Assembly: GCA_040752855.1 (NCBI GenBank)
Contig: JBFMHP010000027.1
Location: forward strand, 18,836 to 82,835
DNA from: JBFMHP01 sp040752855
GTDB taxonomy: Bacteria > Pseudomonadota > Gammaproteobacteria > RBG-16-57-12
DNA length: 64,000 nucleotides
Reading direction: 5' to 3'
Each line of letters begins with the position of its first letter. Within the stretch, counting starts at the first letter, position 1. The notes under the pieces were generated by a model. It did no database searches. It was not told the origin of the DNA and was given only the letters and a program-made list of their open reading frames with translations. Of the stretch, positions 51,460 to 60,840 are shown piece after piece. Both the position numbers and the translations under genes were made by a program.

Positions 51460-52623
51460 ATGTACAAGATACTCACGTTGAACAGCATCTCGGTCGCCGG
51501 GCTGGAGCGCCTGCCGCGCGATAAATACGAGATCGCCTCCGAGATCCAGCATCCGGATGCGATCCTGCTGCGCTCTTTCAAGATGCACGATATGGAGATT
51601 CCCTCGACGCTCAAGGCCGTCGGGCGCGCGGGAGCGGGGGTGAACAACATTCCGGTCGACAAGATGAGCCAGCGGGGGATTCCGGTATTCAACGCCCCCG
51701 GTGCCAACGCGAACGCAGTTAAAGAGTTGGTGGTCGCCGGGATGCTGCTTGCTTGCCGCAACATCTGTCAGGCGTGGGACTTTACCCGGCGCCTCGAAGG
51801 CGACGATAAGACCTTGAGCAAGCTGGTCGAGGACGGCAAGAAACGCTACGCCGGCTTCGAGTTGCCGGGGCGCACGCTGGGTGTGATCGGCCTGGGCGCG
51901 ATCGGGCGCAATGTCGCCAACTGCGCCGTGGCGCTCGGCATGAAGGTCATCGGTTTTGATCCCGGTTTGACGGTGGAAGGCGCCTGGCAGTTGTCCTCCA
52001 ACGTGCAGAAGGCAGGCAGCATCGATGAAATGATCGCCAAGGTGGATTTTCTCACGGTGCATGTGCCGCTGCTTGATGCCACGCGCAATATGATCAGCGC
52101 CGAGCGCATCGCGCGCATGAAGAAGGGCGCGGTGATACTGAATTTTTCGCGCGATGGAATTGTCGATGAACCGGCGACGGTGCAGGCACTTTCCGCGGGC
52201 AAATTACATGCGTATGTCACCGACTTCCCGAACAAACAGGTGCTGGGACACGAGAAGGTGATTGCGCTGCCGCACTTGGGCGCATCGACCGAAGAGGCCG
52301 AGGACAATTGCGCCATTATGGTGGCCGAGCAGGTGCGCGATTATTTGGAGCACGGCAATGTGCGCAACTCGGTGAACTTTCCCGAGGTGGTCATGCCGCG
52401 CACCGAGGGTTATCGCATCGCCGTGGTCAACAGCAATGTGCCGAATATGGTGGGGCAGATCTCCACCGCCATGGCGCGGGCGGGATTGAATATCATCGAC
52501 ATGCTCAACAAATCGCGCGGTGATTTGGCGTATACCTTGATCGATGTCAATCAACCGGTCACGCCGGCTTTGATCCAGACGATGGCGTCGATCGAGGGCG
52601 TGTTGGCGGTGCGCAGTTTATAG
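51460..52623 (+). CDS. serA: D-3-phosphoglycerate dehydrogenase
   Basis: 387 residues. First step of serine synthesis. Substrate domain with VGRAGAGVNNIPVDK, NAD-binding motif LGVIGLGAIGRNVANCA (residues ~145-161), catalytic His in LPHLGASTEEAEDNCA, and a C-terminal ACT domain (IAVVNSNVPNMVGQIST) for feedback sensing. It lacks the extra intervening domain of long SerA forms. Between serC and pheA, in one direction. Confidence 0.93.
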   Translation: MYKILTLNSISVAGLERLPRDKYEIASEIQHPDAILLRSFKMHDMEIPSTLKAVGRAGAGVNNIPVDKMSQRGIPVFNAPGANANAVKELVVAGMLLACRNICQAWDFTRRLEGDDKTLSKLVEDGKKRYAGFELPGRTLGVIGLGAIGRNVANCAVALGMKVIGFDPGLTVEGAWQLSSNVQKAGSIDEMIAKVDFLTVHVPLLDATRNMISAERIARMKKGAVILNFSRDGIVDEPATVQALSAGKLHAYVTDFPNKQVLGHEKVIALPHLGASTEEAEDNCAIMVAEQVRDYLEHGNVRNSVNFPEVVMPRTEGYRIAVVNSNVPNMVGQISTAMARAGLNIIDMLNKSRGDLAYTLIDVNQPVTPALIQTMASIEGVLAVRSL

Positions 52624-52641
52624 GTTAGGTGTAGTGGTTTC

Positions 52642-53727
52642 ATGAGTAACGAAGACAAATTACAGTCGATCCGCCAGCGCATCGATGCGCTGGACGAGCA
52701 GATCCAGGATCTGATCAATCAGCGTGCGGCGTGCGCCGAGGAAGTCGCGCGTATCAAGAACTCAAGCGGCGCGGCGGTCAATTATTATCGACCGGAGCGC
52801 GAGGCGGAGGTGTTGCGCAGGGTGAAGGCGCGCAATCGCGGGCCGTTGTCGGCTGAAGAAATGGCGCGGCTGTTTCGCGAGATCATGTCGGCGTGTCTTG
52901 CGCTGGAACAACCGATGCAGATCGCCTTCCTCGGCCCGGAAGGCACCTATACCCATGCCGCGGCGCTGAAACATTTCGGCCATTCGGTGAACACGGTGCC
53001 GATGGCGACCATAGACGAGGTGTTCCGCGAGGTCGAGGCCGGCACGGTGCATTACGGCGTGGTGCCGGTGGAAAACTCTACCGAAGGCGTGGTCACGCAC
53101 ACCTTGGACAAATTTTTGAGTTCGCCGCTGAACGTTTGCGGCGAGGTGTTGCTGCGCATCCATCACCAGTTTCTGGCCACGCAAACCGATCGCAGCCGGA
53201 TCAAGAAGATCTATTCCCACCAGCAATCGTTGGGCCAGTGCCGCGAATGGCTCGATGCCAATATGCCCCATGCCGAGCGCATCGCCGTGAGCAGCAATGC
53301 CGAGGCGGCGCGCCTGGCCGCGCAGGACGATACCGCCGCGGCCATCGCCAGCACGACCGCCGCCGAGATCTACGGCTTGCAGATCCTCGCCGCCAACATC
53401 GAAGACCAGCCGGACAATACCACGCGCTTCCTGGTGATCGGCCGGCCCACCGTGCCCGCCGGCGGGCACGACAAGACCTCGTTGCTGGTCTCCACCGGCA
53501 ATCGCCCGGGCGCATTGTTTCAATTACTCTCGCCCTTGGCCGAACATGGACTGTCGATGACGCGCATCGAATCGCGCCCGTCGCGCCAAGGCTTGTGGGA
53601 GTATGTCTTTTTTATCGACATCGAAGGCCATCAGGCCGATTCAAAAGTCGCTCTCGCCCTCGAGGCCCTGAAGCATAAGGCGGTGACGCTGCGTATTCTG
53701 GGGTCGTATCCGAAGGCCGTGATCTGA
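52642..53727 (+). CDS. pheA: Bifunctional chorismate mutase / prephenate dehydratase
   Basis: 361 residues. The chorismate mutase domain (AroQ type, residues ~1-90) starts RQRIDALDEQIQDLINQRAA; the dehydratase domain follows with FLGPEGTYTHAAA and VVPVENSTEGVV, then DNTTRFLVIG. A C-terminal ACT domain (GRPGALFQLL-like NRPGALFQLLSPLAEHGL, ESRPSR) confers phenylalanine inhibition. Phenylpyruvate is the product. Lies 18 bases after serA and 24 bases before hisC. Confidence 0.96.
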   Translation: MSNEDKLQSIRQRIDALDEQIQDLINQRAACAEEVARIKNSSGAAVNYYRPEREAEVLRRVKARNRGPLSAEEMARLFREIMSACLALEQPMQIAFLGPEGTYTHAAALKHFGHSVNTVPMATIDEVFREVEAGTVHYGVVPVENSTEGVVTHTLDKFLSSPLNVCGEVLLRIHHQFLATQTDRSRIKKIYSHQQSLGQCREWLDANMPHAERIAVSSNAEAARLAAQDDTAAAIASTTAAEIYGLQILAANIEDQPDNTTRFLVIGRPTVPAGGHDKTSLLVSTGNRPGALFQLLSPLAEHGLSMTRIESRPSRQGLWEYVFFIDIEGHQADSKVALALEALKHKAVTLRILGSYPKAVI

Positions 53728-53751
53728 TCCCTTTCACTGGAAGTATTTCTA

Positions 53752-54879
53752 ATGAGCCGTTTTACCGATTTTGAATCCGTGGCGCAGGCCGGCGTGCGCG
53801 CCCTCACACCGTATCTGCCCGGCAAACCGTTGAGTGAACTCGAACGCGAATTCGGCATTACCGATGCCGTCAAACTCGCCTCGAATGAAAATCCGCTCGG
53901 CATCAGCGCGAAGGCGCGGGCGGCGGTCGAGCGCGCGGTGGGGGATCTCGCACGTTATCCCGACGGTGGCTGCTTCGAGATCAAGGCCGCGCTGGCCAAG
54001 CGGCTCGGCGTGGCGGCGGAGCAGATCACCCTGGGCAACGGGTCTAACGATGTGCTGGACTTGATCGCGCGCGTGTTCGCCGGTCCCGGTGATGAGGTGA
54101 TCTTTTCCGAACACGCCTTCGCGGTGTATCCAATCGCCACCCAGGCGGTTGGGGCCACGGCGGTGGTGACACCGGCCAAGGACTGGGGTCACGATCTGGC
54201 GGCGATGCTTGCTGCGATCACCCCGCGCACGCGGTTGATTTTCATTGCAAACCCGAACAACCCCACCGGGACTTGGTTGAAGTCGGATGAATTGCAGGCC
54301 TTTATCCAACAGGTGCCCGAGCGGATTCCAGTGGTGGTAGACGAGGCGTATTTCGAGTATGCTCGGTACCCCGCAATGGGCGCGGCGGACTATCCGGATG
54401 CCCTGGCCTGGGTCGAGCGCCATCCGAATCTGATCGTGGCGCGCACCTTTTCCAAGGCCTATGGGCTGGCGGGGTTGCGCCTCGGTTATAGCGTCGCGCA
54501 TCGCACCATCGCCGGCCTGATCAATCGCGTGCGTCAGCCGTTCAATGTGAACTCGCTGGCACAGGTCGCGGCATTGGCCGTGCTGGGGGATGCAGACTAT
54601 TTGCAGCAGGGCTTAATGCTCAACGCCGCTGGCATGCAACAGCTCACGCGCGGATTCGAGGCACTGGGGCTGGACTATATCCCGTCAATCGGGAATTTCG
54701 TGTGTGTCGATGTCGGCCGGCCGGGCGTCGAGGTCTATAACGCTCTGTTGCGCGAAGGGGTGATCGTGCGGCCGGTAGCCAATTACGGCATGCCGCGCCA
54801 TCTGCGCGTGAGCATCGGATTGGAGCGGGAAAATGCGCGGTTTCTTGCCGCGTTGGGCAAGGTGTTGGCGGCCTGCTGA
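53752..54879 (+). CDS. hisC: Histidinol-phosphate aminotransferase (HisC)
   Basis: 375 residues, class I/II PLP aminotransferase. LASNENPLGIS (substrate), GNGSNDVLDLIARVF, NPNNPTGTWL, the Schiff-base lysine in ARTFSKAYGLAGLRLGY (residue ~231), and C-terminal RVSIGL. In the pheA-hisC-tyrA context such HisC-type enzymes often also act on aromatic oxo-acids, so its main role here may be Phe/Tyr transamination rather than histidine synthesis. Confidence 0.9.
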   Translation: MSRFTDFESVAQAGVRALTPYLPGKPLSELEREFGITDAVKLASNENPLGISAKARAAVERAVGDLARYPDGGCFEIKAALAKRLGVAAEQITLGNGSNDVLDLIARVFAGPGDEVIFSEHAFAVYPIATQAVGATAVVTPAKDWGHDLAAMLAAITPRTRLIFIANPNNPTGTWLKSDELQAFIQQVPERIPVVVDEAYFEYARYPAMGAADYPDALAWVERHPNLIVARTFSKAYGLAGLRLGYSVAHRTIAGLINRVRQPFNVNSLAQVAALAVLGDADYLQQGLMLNAAGMQQLTRGFEALGLDYIPSIGNFVCVDVGRPGVEVYNALLREGVIVRPVANYGMPRHLRVSIGLERENARFLAALGKVLAAC

Positions 54880-55003
54880 AAAAATGGTTTTCAGTCCCTT
54901 CTCCCTCAGGGAGAAGGTTAGGATGAGGGGATAATCAGGCTGTTTATGGTGAGTTTATCCCCTCACCCCGGCCCTCTCCCTGGGGGAGAGGGAGTGTTTC
55001 AGC
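54873..55003. repeat. CCCTCTCCC-family repeat, copy 5, with GCTGAAAAA ends
   Basis: Starts inside the last codons of hisC. Outer flanks TGCTGAAAAA (54874-54883) and TTTCAGCCAGC are inverted. Inside, CCTTCTCCCTCAGGGAGAAGG-type arms are followed by TTAGGATGAGGGGATAA. After a gap, the inverted half TTATCCCCTCACCCCGGCCC leads to arms CTCTCCC/GGGAGAG. Combines the outer ends of copy 2 with the double hairpin of copy 1. Confidence 0.82.
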
Positions 55004-55045
55004 CAGCGTTAGGTTTTGAACTTAAAGTAATCGGGAAGCGAGATC

Positions 55046-56065
55046 ATGATCGTCATCATGAACAGTGGCGCCACAGACGAACAAGTCATGGCGGTCGAAC
55101 AAAAGGTCCTGGCCATGGGTATGCAGGTGAACGTCTCGCGCGGCGTGGCGCGCACCGTGGTCGGGTTAATCGGTGATGAGACCAAGGTCGATAAGGAGCT
55201 GCTCGAGGCGCAACCCGGCGTCGAGAGCGTCATTCGCGTGATGAAGCCCTACAAGATCGTCTCGCGTGAGTCGCATGCCAAGGACACCGTCATCGATATC
55301 CGCGGCATCAAACTCGGCGGCAAGGCGGTGCAGATCATCGGCGGTCCGTGCTCGGTGGAAACGCCGGAACAAATGGCCGCCTCGGCCGCGGGCGTGAAGG
55401 CGGCCGGCTGTCGCCTGATGCGCGGCGGTGCCTTTAAGCCGCGCACCAGTCCGTATACCTTCCAAGGGCTGGGCGTCGATGGCCTGCGTCTGCTGCGCGA
55501 GGCGGCCGATGCCCAAGGGTTGCCGATCGTCACCGAATTGATGGATGTGCGCCAGCTCGACCAGTTTCTCAAATACGATGTGGATGTGATCCAGATCGGC
55601 ACTCGCAATATGCAGAACTTCGATCTGCTCAAAGAAGTCGGCCGCTTGCAGACCCCCGTGGTGCTCAAGCGCGGGATGTCCGCGACTATCAGCGAGTGGC
55701 TGATGTCGGCGGAATACATCGCCGCCGGCGGCAATCACAACATCATCTTTTGCGAGCGCGGCGTGCGCGGTTTCGAGACCGCCTACCGCAACATGCTCGA
55801 TGTGACGGCGGTGCCCGTGCTCAAGCGCGAAACTCATCTGCCGGTGATCATCGATCCGAGCCATGCCGGCGGCAAGGCCTGGATGGTGCCTGCACTCGCC
55901 CGCGCCGCGATCGCCGCCGGGGCCGACGGTCTACTCATCGAGATGCATCCCAAGCCGTGCGAGGCGTGGTGTGATGCCGATCAGGCCCTGGACCCCAAGC
56001 AGCTCAAGGACCTGGTGGTCGAGCTTGGCGCCATCGCTAAGATATTGGGACGCGAGCTGGGTTAG
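55046..56065 (+). CDS. aroF: 3-Deoxy-7-phosphoheptulonate synthase (DAHP synthase, type I-beta with ferredoxin-like domain)
   Basis: 339 residues. N-terminal FL domain (about residues 1-70; MIVIMNSGATDEQVM start) is the regulatory domain of type I-beta, as in Thermotoga. The catalytic barrel has IGGPCSVETPEQM, RGGAFKPRTSPYTFQG, QIGTRNMQNFDLLKEV and DPSHAGGK. Condenses PEP and erythrose-4-phosphate, opening the shikimate pathway. The FL domain suggests feedback by Phe/Tyr. Between hisC and tyrA. Confidence 0.93.
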   Translation: MIVIMNSGATDEQVMAVEQKVLAMGMQVNVSRGVARTVVGLIGDETKVDKELLEAQPGVESVIRVMKPYKIVSRESHAKDTVIDIRGIKLGGKAVQIIGGPCSVETPEQMAASAAGVKAAGCRLMRGGAFKPRTSPYTFQGLGVDGLRLLREAADAQGLPIVTELMDVRQLDQFLKYDVDVIQIGTRNMQNFDLLKEVGRLQTPVVLKRGMSATISEWLMSAEYIAAGGNHNIIFCERGVRGFETAYRNMLDVTAVPVLKRETHLPVIIDPSHAGGKAWMVPALARAAIAAGADGLLIEMHPKPCEAWCDADQALDPKQLKDLVVELGAIAKILGRELG

Positions 56066-56074
56066 TCCGCACGC

Positions 56075-56944
56075 ATGATCGGACGCCTGACCATCATCGG
56101 TGTGGGGCTGATCGGCGGCTCGCTGGCGCGCGCGCTGAAACAGGCCGGCGCCGTGCGGGAGATCGTCGGCTGCGGACGCGATGAGGCCGAACTGCGCAAG
56201 GCGGTGGCCCTCGGGGTGATCGATCGTTATGAGCTGGCACCGGCCCGTGCCGCAGCCGGTGCCGATGTGGTGGTACTGGCGGTGCCGCTCGGGGCGATGG
56301 AGCCGGTGATGCAGGCCCTCTCCGGCGCACTCGCCCCGCACACCGTGTTGACCGATGTCGGCAGTGCCAAGGGCAGCGTGGTGGACGCCGCACGCAAGGT
56401 ATTCGGTGTACTGCCTGCCGGATTCGTCCCTGGCCATCCGATCGCTGGCACGGAAAAAAGCGGCGTCGAAGCCTCCTTCGCCGAACTCTTTCGCCGCCGC
56501 AAGGTGATCATTACGCCCTTGGAGACTTCTTCCGAGCCGGCGATCAGCACCGTGGCCGCGATGTGGTCGCACACCGGCGCGCAGGTGGTGGAGATGAGCG
56601 TGCAGCATCATGATCATGTGCTGGCGGCCACCAGTCATCTGCCGCACGTGCTGGCCTACGCCCTGGTCGATAGTCTGGCGCGGCTGGATGAGACCTCCGA
56701 GATCTTTCAATTCGCCGCCGGCGGCTTCCGCGATTTCACCCGCATCGCCTCGAGCGATGCCCAGATGTGGCATGACATCTGTCTCGCCAACCGCGATGAA
56801 GTCCTCGCCATGCTGGAACTCTATCAGCGCGAACTCGGCAGCTTCACCGAACTGCTGCGCGCCGGCGATTCGAGCGCCATTTTAGAGATCTTTTCCCGCG
56901 CCAAGCTGGCGCGCGACCACTTTACCCGATTGATCAGTGAATAA
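56075..56944 (+). CDS. tyrA: Prephenate dehydrogenase
   Basis: 289 residues. NAD-binding motif GVGLIGGSLARAL (residues ~7-19), then DVGSAKGSVVDAA and PGHPIAGTEKSGVEA (catalytic His). Ends with a helical dimer domain. Converts prephenate to hydroxyphenylpyruvate for tyrosine. It lacks a fused chorismate mutase. Nine bases after aroF; aroA starts 14 bases after it. Confidence 0.94.
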   Translation: MIGRLTIIGVGLIGGSLARALKQAGAVREIVGCGRDEAELRKAVALGVIDRYELAPARAAAGADVVVLAVPLGAMEPVMQALSGALAPHTVLTDVGSAKGSVVDAARKVFGVLPAGFVPGHPIAGTEKSGVEASFAELFRRRKVIITPLETSSEPAISTVAAMWSHTGAQVVEMSVQHHDHVLAATSHLPHVLAYALVDSLARLDETSEIFQFAAGGFRDFTRIASSDAQMWHDICLANRDEVLAMLELYQRELGSFTELLRAGDSSAILEIFSRAKLARDHFTRLISE

Positions 56945-56958
56945 TAGGTTTTAGAGCC

Positions 56959-58263
56959 ATGAGTTCAGTTACGTTTCAAGTCCAAAACGGCGGCCAATTG
57001 CAGGGCCGTATCCGCGTGCCGGGCGACAAGTCCATCTCGCACCGCACCATCATGCTCGGGTCGATCGCCGAGGGCGTGACCGAGGTGACCGGTTTCCTCG
57101 AAGGCGAGGATGCCCTGGCCACGCTGAACGCCTTCCGCGCCATGGGCGTGAAGATCGAAGGGCCGGACAACGGCCGCGTAGTGATCCACGGCGTGGGCAT
57201 GCGCGGACTCAAAGCGCCCGCCCAGGCGCTGGACCTGGGCAACTCCGGTACCTCCATGCGCCTGTTGGCGGGATTGCTCTCCGGTCAGAATTTCGCTGTC
57301 GAAATGATCGGTGATGAGTCGCTTTCGCGCCGCCCGATGCGTCGCGTCACCGTGCCGCTCACGGAGATGGGCGCGGTGGTGGAAACCACGGAGAAGGGCA
57401 CACCGCCGCTCAAGCTCAAGGGCGGGCAGAAACTCAAAGGTATCGATTACGTCATGCCGGTGGCCAGCGCACAGGTGAAGTCTTGTTTGATCCTGGCGGG
57501 CCTGTATGCCGCAGGCAAGACCTGCGTGACCGAGCCGGCGCCCACGCGCGACCACACCGAGCGCATGCTGCGCGCCTTCGGCTATGAGGTGGAGGTGACG
57601 GGCAATCGTGTTTGCGTGCTGGGCGGCGGCACGCTCAAGGCCTGTCGAATCGAGGTGCCGGCGGATATCTCCTCGGCGACCTTCTTCATGGTCGGCGCGG
57701 CCATCGCACCGGGCTCCGATGTCGTGCTGGAGCACGTCGGCATCAATCCCACACGCATCGGCGTGATCAATATCCTGCAGGGCATGGGCGCCGACCTCAC
57801 GCTGCAAAACGAGCGCTGGGTGGGCGGCGAGCCGGTGGCCGACATCCGCGTGCGCGCCAGCCGTCTCAAGGGTATCGAGATCCCGGAAGACCAAGTGCCG
57901 CTCGCCATCGATGAATTCCCCGCGCTGTTTGTCGCCGCTGCCTGTGCCGAAGGCCAAACCGTGCTGCGCGGCGCCGAGGAGCTGCGCGTGAAGGAGAGCG
58001 ACCGTATCCAGGTCATGGCCGACGGCCTCAAGGTCCTGGGCGCCGACGCCCAACCCACGCCGGACGGCATGATCATCCGCGGCGGCCGCCTGGGCGGCGG
58101 GGTCGTCGAGAGCCATGGGGATCATCGCATCGCCATGTCTTTCGCCATGGCGGCCTTGCGGGCCGGTGGCTCGATTACCATCCGGGATTGCGCCAACGTC
58201 AATACCTCGTTCCCGGGATTCGTCGCACTGGCGAGACAAGCCGGGCTGAAAATATCCGCATAA
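56959..58263 (+). CDS. aroA: 3-Phosphoshikimate 1-carboxyvinyltransferase (EPSP synthase), class II-like
   Basis: 434 residues. Two-domain enzyme that transfers enolpyruvate from PEP to shikimate-3-phosphate. PGDKSISHRTIMLGS, DLGNSGTSMRLLAGLL and GDESLSRRPMRR form the active site. The four motifs used to define class II enzymes (RDHTE, GDKS, SAQVK, NPTR) are all present, so it groups with Agrobacterium CP4-type rather than the E. coli type. The glycine after GNS is kept, where CP4 has Ala. ATG 14 bases after tyrA. Confidence 0.96.
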   Translation: MSSVTFQVQNGGQLQGRIRVPGDKSISHRTIMLGSIAEGVTEVTGFLEGEDALATLNAFRAMGVKIEGPDNGRVVIHGVGMRGLKAPAQALDLGNSGTSMRLLAGLLSGQNFAVEMIGDESLSRRPMRRVTVPLTEMGAVVETTEKGTPPLKLKGGQKLKGIDYVMPVASAQVKSCLILAGLYAAGKTCVTEPAPTRDHTERMLRAFGYEVEVTGNRVCVLGGGTLKACRIEVPADISSATFFMVGAAIAPGSDVVLEHVGINPTRIGVINILQGMGADLTLQNERWVGGEPVADIRVRASRLKGIEIPEDQVPLAIDEFPALFVAAACAEGQTVLRGAEELRVKESDRIQVMADGLKVLGADAQPTPDGMIIRGGRLGGGVVESHGDHRIAMSFAMAALRAGGSITIRDCANVNTSFPGFVALARQAGLKISA

Positions 58264-58334
58264 GGGACTGGCATTTCCGGCGGCTGGTGTATAATGCCGC
58301 CGACTTGAAGGTCTGGGATGAGGTGAGGTAGTTC

Positions 58335-59045
58335 ATGAATGACAAGTACGGAAATTCAGCGGTTCCGGTGATTACCATCGATGGTCCCAGCGGCGCCGGC
58401 AAAGGTACCATCGGCCGCCTGCTCGCCAATGCCCTGGGGTGGGCGTTTCTCGATAGCGGCGCGCTTTACCGTCTCACGGCGCTGGCCGCGCAGCATCACA
58501 ACATCGCCCTGGACAATGAAGGCGCGGTCAGCACGCTCGCCGCGCATCTGGACGTGGAATTCGTGGCGAAAGAAGGGGCGGCCGAAACCGTGATCCTGCT
58601 CGAAGGAGAGGATGTCACCAACGCCATCCGCACCGAGGAGTGCGGCCGCGCCGCCTCAATGGTCGCGGCGCTGCCGAGTGTCCGCCAGGCGCTGCTCGAC
58701 CGCCAGCGTGCGTTTCGCGAGCCCCCGGGCCTGGTCGCCGACGGGCGCGATATGGGCAGTGTGGTCTTCCCCGATGCCCCCATGAAGGTGTTTTTGACCG
58801 CCAGCGCCGGTGCGCGGGCCCAGAGACGCTATAACCAGTTGATGGAAAAGGGGTTGTCTGCTAAGCTTGCCGATCTTCTGGATGATATCCAAAAGCGCGA
58901 CGAACGCGACCAGAGCCGAAGCGTCGCGCCGTTGCAAGCGCCGCCCGGGGCCTTGATGTTGGACACTACCGATATGACCATCGATGAGGTAGTGACTTGG
59001 TTGAAGGCGCAGTGCCGGCAACGTCTGGGAGTAGACCCTAAGTAA
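58335..59045 (+). CDS. cmk: Cytidylate kinase
   Basis: 236 residues. Phosphorylates CMP and dCMP. P-loop IDGPSGAGKGTIGRLL at residues ~13-28, DSGALYRLTALAA (substrate), VADGRDMGSVVFPDA, and the C-terminal LID arginines (RDERDQSR). The cmk-rpsA-ihfB order after aroA is conserved in Proteobacteria. GGTGAGG-type ribosome site upstream. Confidence 0.96.
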   Translation: MNDKYGNSAVPVITIDGPSGAGKGTIGRLLANALGWAFLDSGALYRLTALAAQHHNIALDNEGAVSTLAAHLDVEFVAKEGAAETVILLEGEDVTNAIRTEECGRAASMVAALPSVRQALLDRQRAFREPPGLVADGRDMGSVVFPDAPMKVFLTASAGARAQRRYNQLMEKGLSAKLADLLDDIQKRDERDQSRSVAPLQAPPGALMLDTTDMTIDEVVTWLKAQCRQRLGVDPK

Positions 59046-59058
59046 CAGTAACAAGGTT

Positions 59059-59089
59059 AGGCCTCCGTTTTGTGAGGCCTGTTTGTTTA
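59059..59089 (+). terminator. Hairpin with T-rich tail between cmk and rpsA
   Basis: AGGCCTC (59059-59065) pairs with GAGGCCT (59074-59080), followed by GTTTGTTTAA. A weak terminator or attenuator that could set the cmk to rpsA ratio; rpsA probably also has its own promoter. Confidence 0.65.
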
Positions 59090-59152
59090 ACCAACCGCGG
59101 CGCAAGCCGTTTAGCATCTGTCTCCTGTCTCAAGGGGACAAAGGAAACACCA

Positions 59153-60826
59153 ATGGGCGAAAGCTTTGCTGATCTTTTTGAAGAGAGTTTAAAAGTTGTT
59201 GAAATGGAACCGGGCGCCATCCTCAAGGCGACGGTGGTACGTATCGGACCCGAAGTGGTCGTCGTCAACGCCGGATTGAAATCCGAAGGCGTCATTCCCC
59301 GCGAGCAGTTCTACAACGAACGCGGCGAACTCGAAGTCGCCGAGGGTGACGTGATCGAAGTCGCGCTGGACAGTCTCGAAGACGGTTTCGGTGAAACCCG
59401 TCTGTCCCGTGAGAAGGCGCGCCGCGCCCAAACCTGGATCCGCCTCGAAAAGGCCTGCGAATCAGGCGAAATCGTACAAGGTGTCATCACCGGCCGCGTC
59501 AAGGGCGGCTTTACCGTCGAGCTGGGCGACATCCGCGCGTTCCTGCCGGGCTCGCTGGTCGACGTGCGTCCCGTGCGCGATCCGAGCTACCTCGAAGGCA
59601 AGGATCTGGAATTCAAGGTCATCAAACTCGACCGCAAGCGCAACAACGTCGTGGTCTCCCGCCGCGCCGTGGTCGAATCGGAGAGCAGCGAAGAGCGTGA
59701 TGCTCTGCTCAAGAGCCTGGAAGAAGGCAAGGTCGTCAAGGGTATCGTCAAGAACCTGACCGATTACGGCGCGTTCATCGATCTGGGCGGCGTCGACGGT
59801 CTGCTGCACATCACGGATATGTCGTGGAAACGCATCAAACACCCCAGCGAGATGATCACCGTCGGCGACGAAATTTCAGTCAAGGTGTTGAAATTCGACC
59901 GCGAGCGCAACCGCGTATCCCTGGGCATGAAGCAACTGGGCGATGATCCGTGGAGCGATGTAGCCCGTCGTTATCCGGTTGGCACCCGCCTGTTCGGCAA
60001 GGTCACCAATCTGGCCGATTACGGCTGCTTCGTCGAGCTGGAGAGCGGTGTTGAAGGTCTGGTTCACGTCTCTGAAATGGATTGGACCAACAAGAACATC
60101 CATCCCTCCAAGGTCGTGCAGGTGGGCGATGAGGTCGAGGTCATGGTCCTGGAGCTGGATCAGGACCGCCGCCGCATCTCCCTGGGCATGAAGCAATGCC
60201 AGCCCAATCCGTGGGAGGCCTTTGCCGCCACGCACAACAAGGGTGACAAGCTCAGCGGCCGGATCAAGTCGATCACCGATTTCGGTATCTTCGTCGGTCT
60301 GGACGGTGGTATCGACGGCCTGGTGCATCTGTCGGACATCTCCTGGAACGAAGCCGGCGAGGAAGCCATCCGCAAGTTCAAGAAGGGTGATGAGGTCGAA
60401 ACCATGATCCTGTCCATCGATCCCGAGCGTGAGCGCATCTCGCTGGGCATCAAGCAGATGGAAAAGGACCCGGTCTCCAACTTCATCGCTGAACACGCCA
60501 AGGGCAGCATCGTCTCCGGCGTGGTCAAGGAAGTCGAGGCCAAGGGCGCCGTGGTTGAACTGGAAGAAGGCGTGGAAGGCACCCTGCGTGCCGCCGATCT
60601 TTCCCGTGAACACGTGGAAGACGCACGTTCCGTCCTGAAGGTCGGCGAGCGCATCGAAGCCATGTGCATGGGGCTGGATCGCAAGAACCGCACCGTGCTG
60701 CTGTCGATCAAGGCTAAAGATGGCGCGGAAGAAGCCGAAGCAATGGAAGGTTATCAACGCAGCGCCGAGGCTTCCAAGCCTACCCTGGGCGACCTGATCA
60801 AGGAACAGATGGGCAGCAAGGACTAA
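59153..60826 (+). CDS. rpsA: 30S ribosomal protein S1
   Basis: 557 residues, the same length as E. coli S1. Six S1/OB RNA-binding repeats are visible, with internal ones carrying the TDYGAFIDLGG/ADYGCFVELE/TDFGIFVGLDGG pattern. Starts MGESFADLFEESLK from ATG at 59153; an in-frame GTG at 59072 would add about 27 odd residues, and AAGGAAA lies upstream of 59153. Needed for translation initiation on most mRNAs and self-regulated in E. coli through its leader. Confidence 0.97.
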   Translation: MGESFADLFEESLKVVEMEPGAILKATVVRIGPEVVVVNAGLKSEGVIPREQFYNERGELEVAEGDVIEVALDSLEDGFGETRLSREKARRAQTWIRLEKACESGEIVQGVITGRVKGGFTVELGDIRAFLPGSLVDVRPVRDPSYLEGKDLEFKVIKLDRKRNNVVVSRRAVVESESSEERDALLKSLEEGKVVKGIVKNLTDYGAFIDLGGVDGLLHITDMSWKRIKHPSEMITVGDEISVKVLKFDRERNRVSLGMKQLGDDPWSDVARRYPVGTRLFGKVTNLADYGCFVELESGVEGLVHVSEMDWTNKNIHPSKVVQVGDEVEVMVLELDQDRRRISLGMKQCQPNPWEAFAATHNKGDKLSGRIKSITDFGIFVGLDGGIDGLVHLSDISWNEAGEEAIRKFKKGDEVETMILSIDPERERISLGIKQMEKDPVSNFIAEHAKGSIVSGVVKEVEAKGAVVELEEGVEGTLRAADLSREHVEDARSVLKVGERIEAMCMGLDRKNRTVLLSIKAKDGAEEAEAMEGYQRSAEASKPTLGDLIKEQMGSKD

Positions 60827-60840
60827 GCAGGTGAAAGTCG

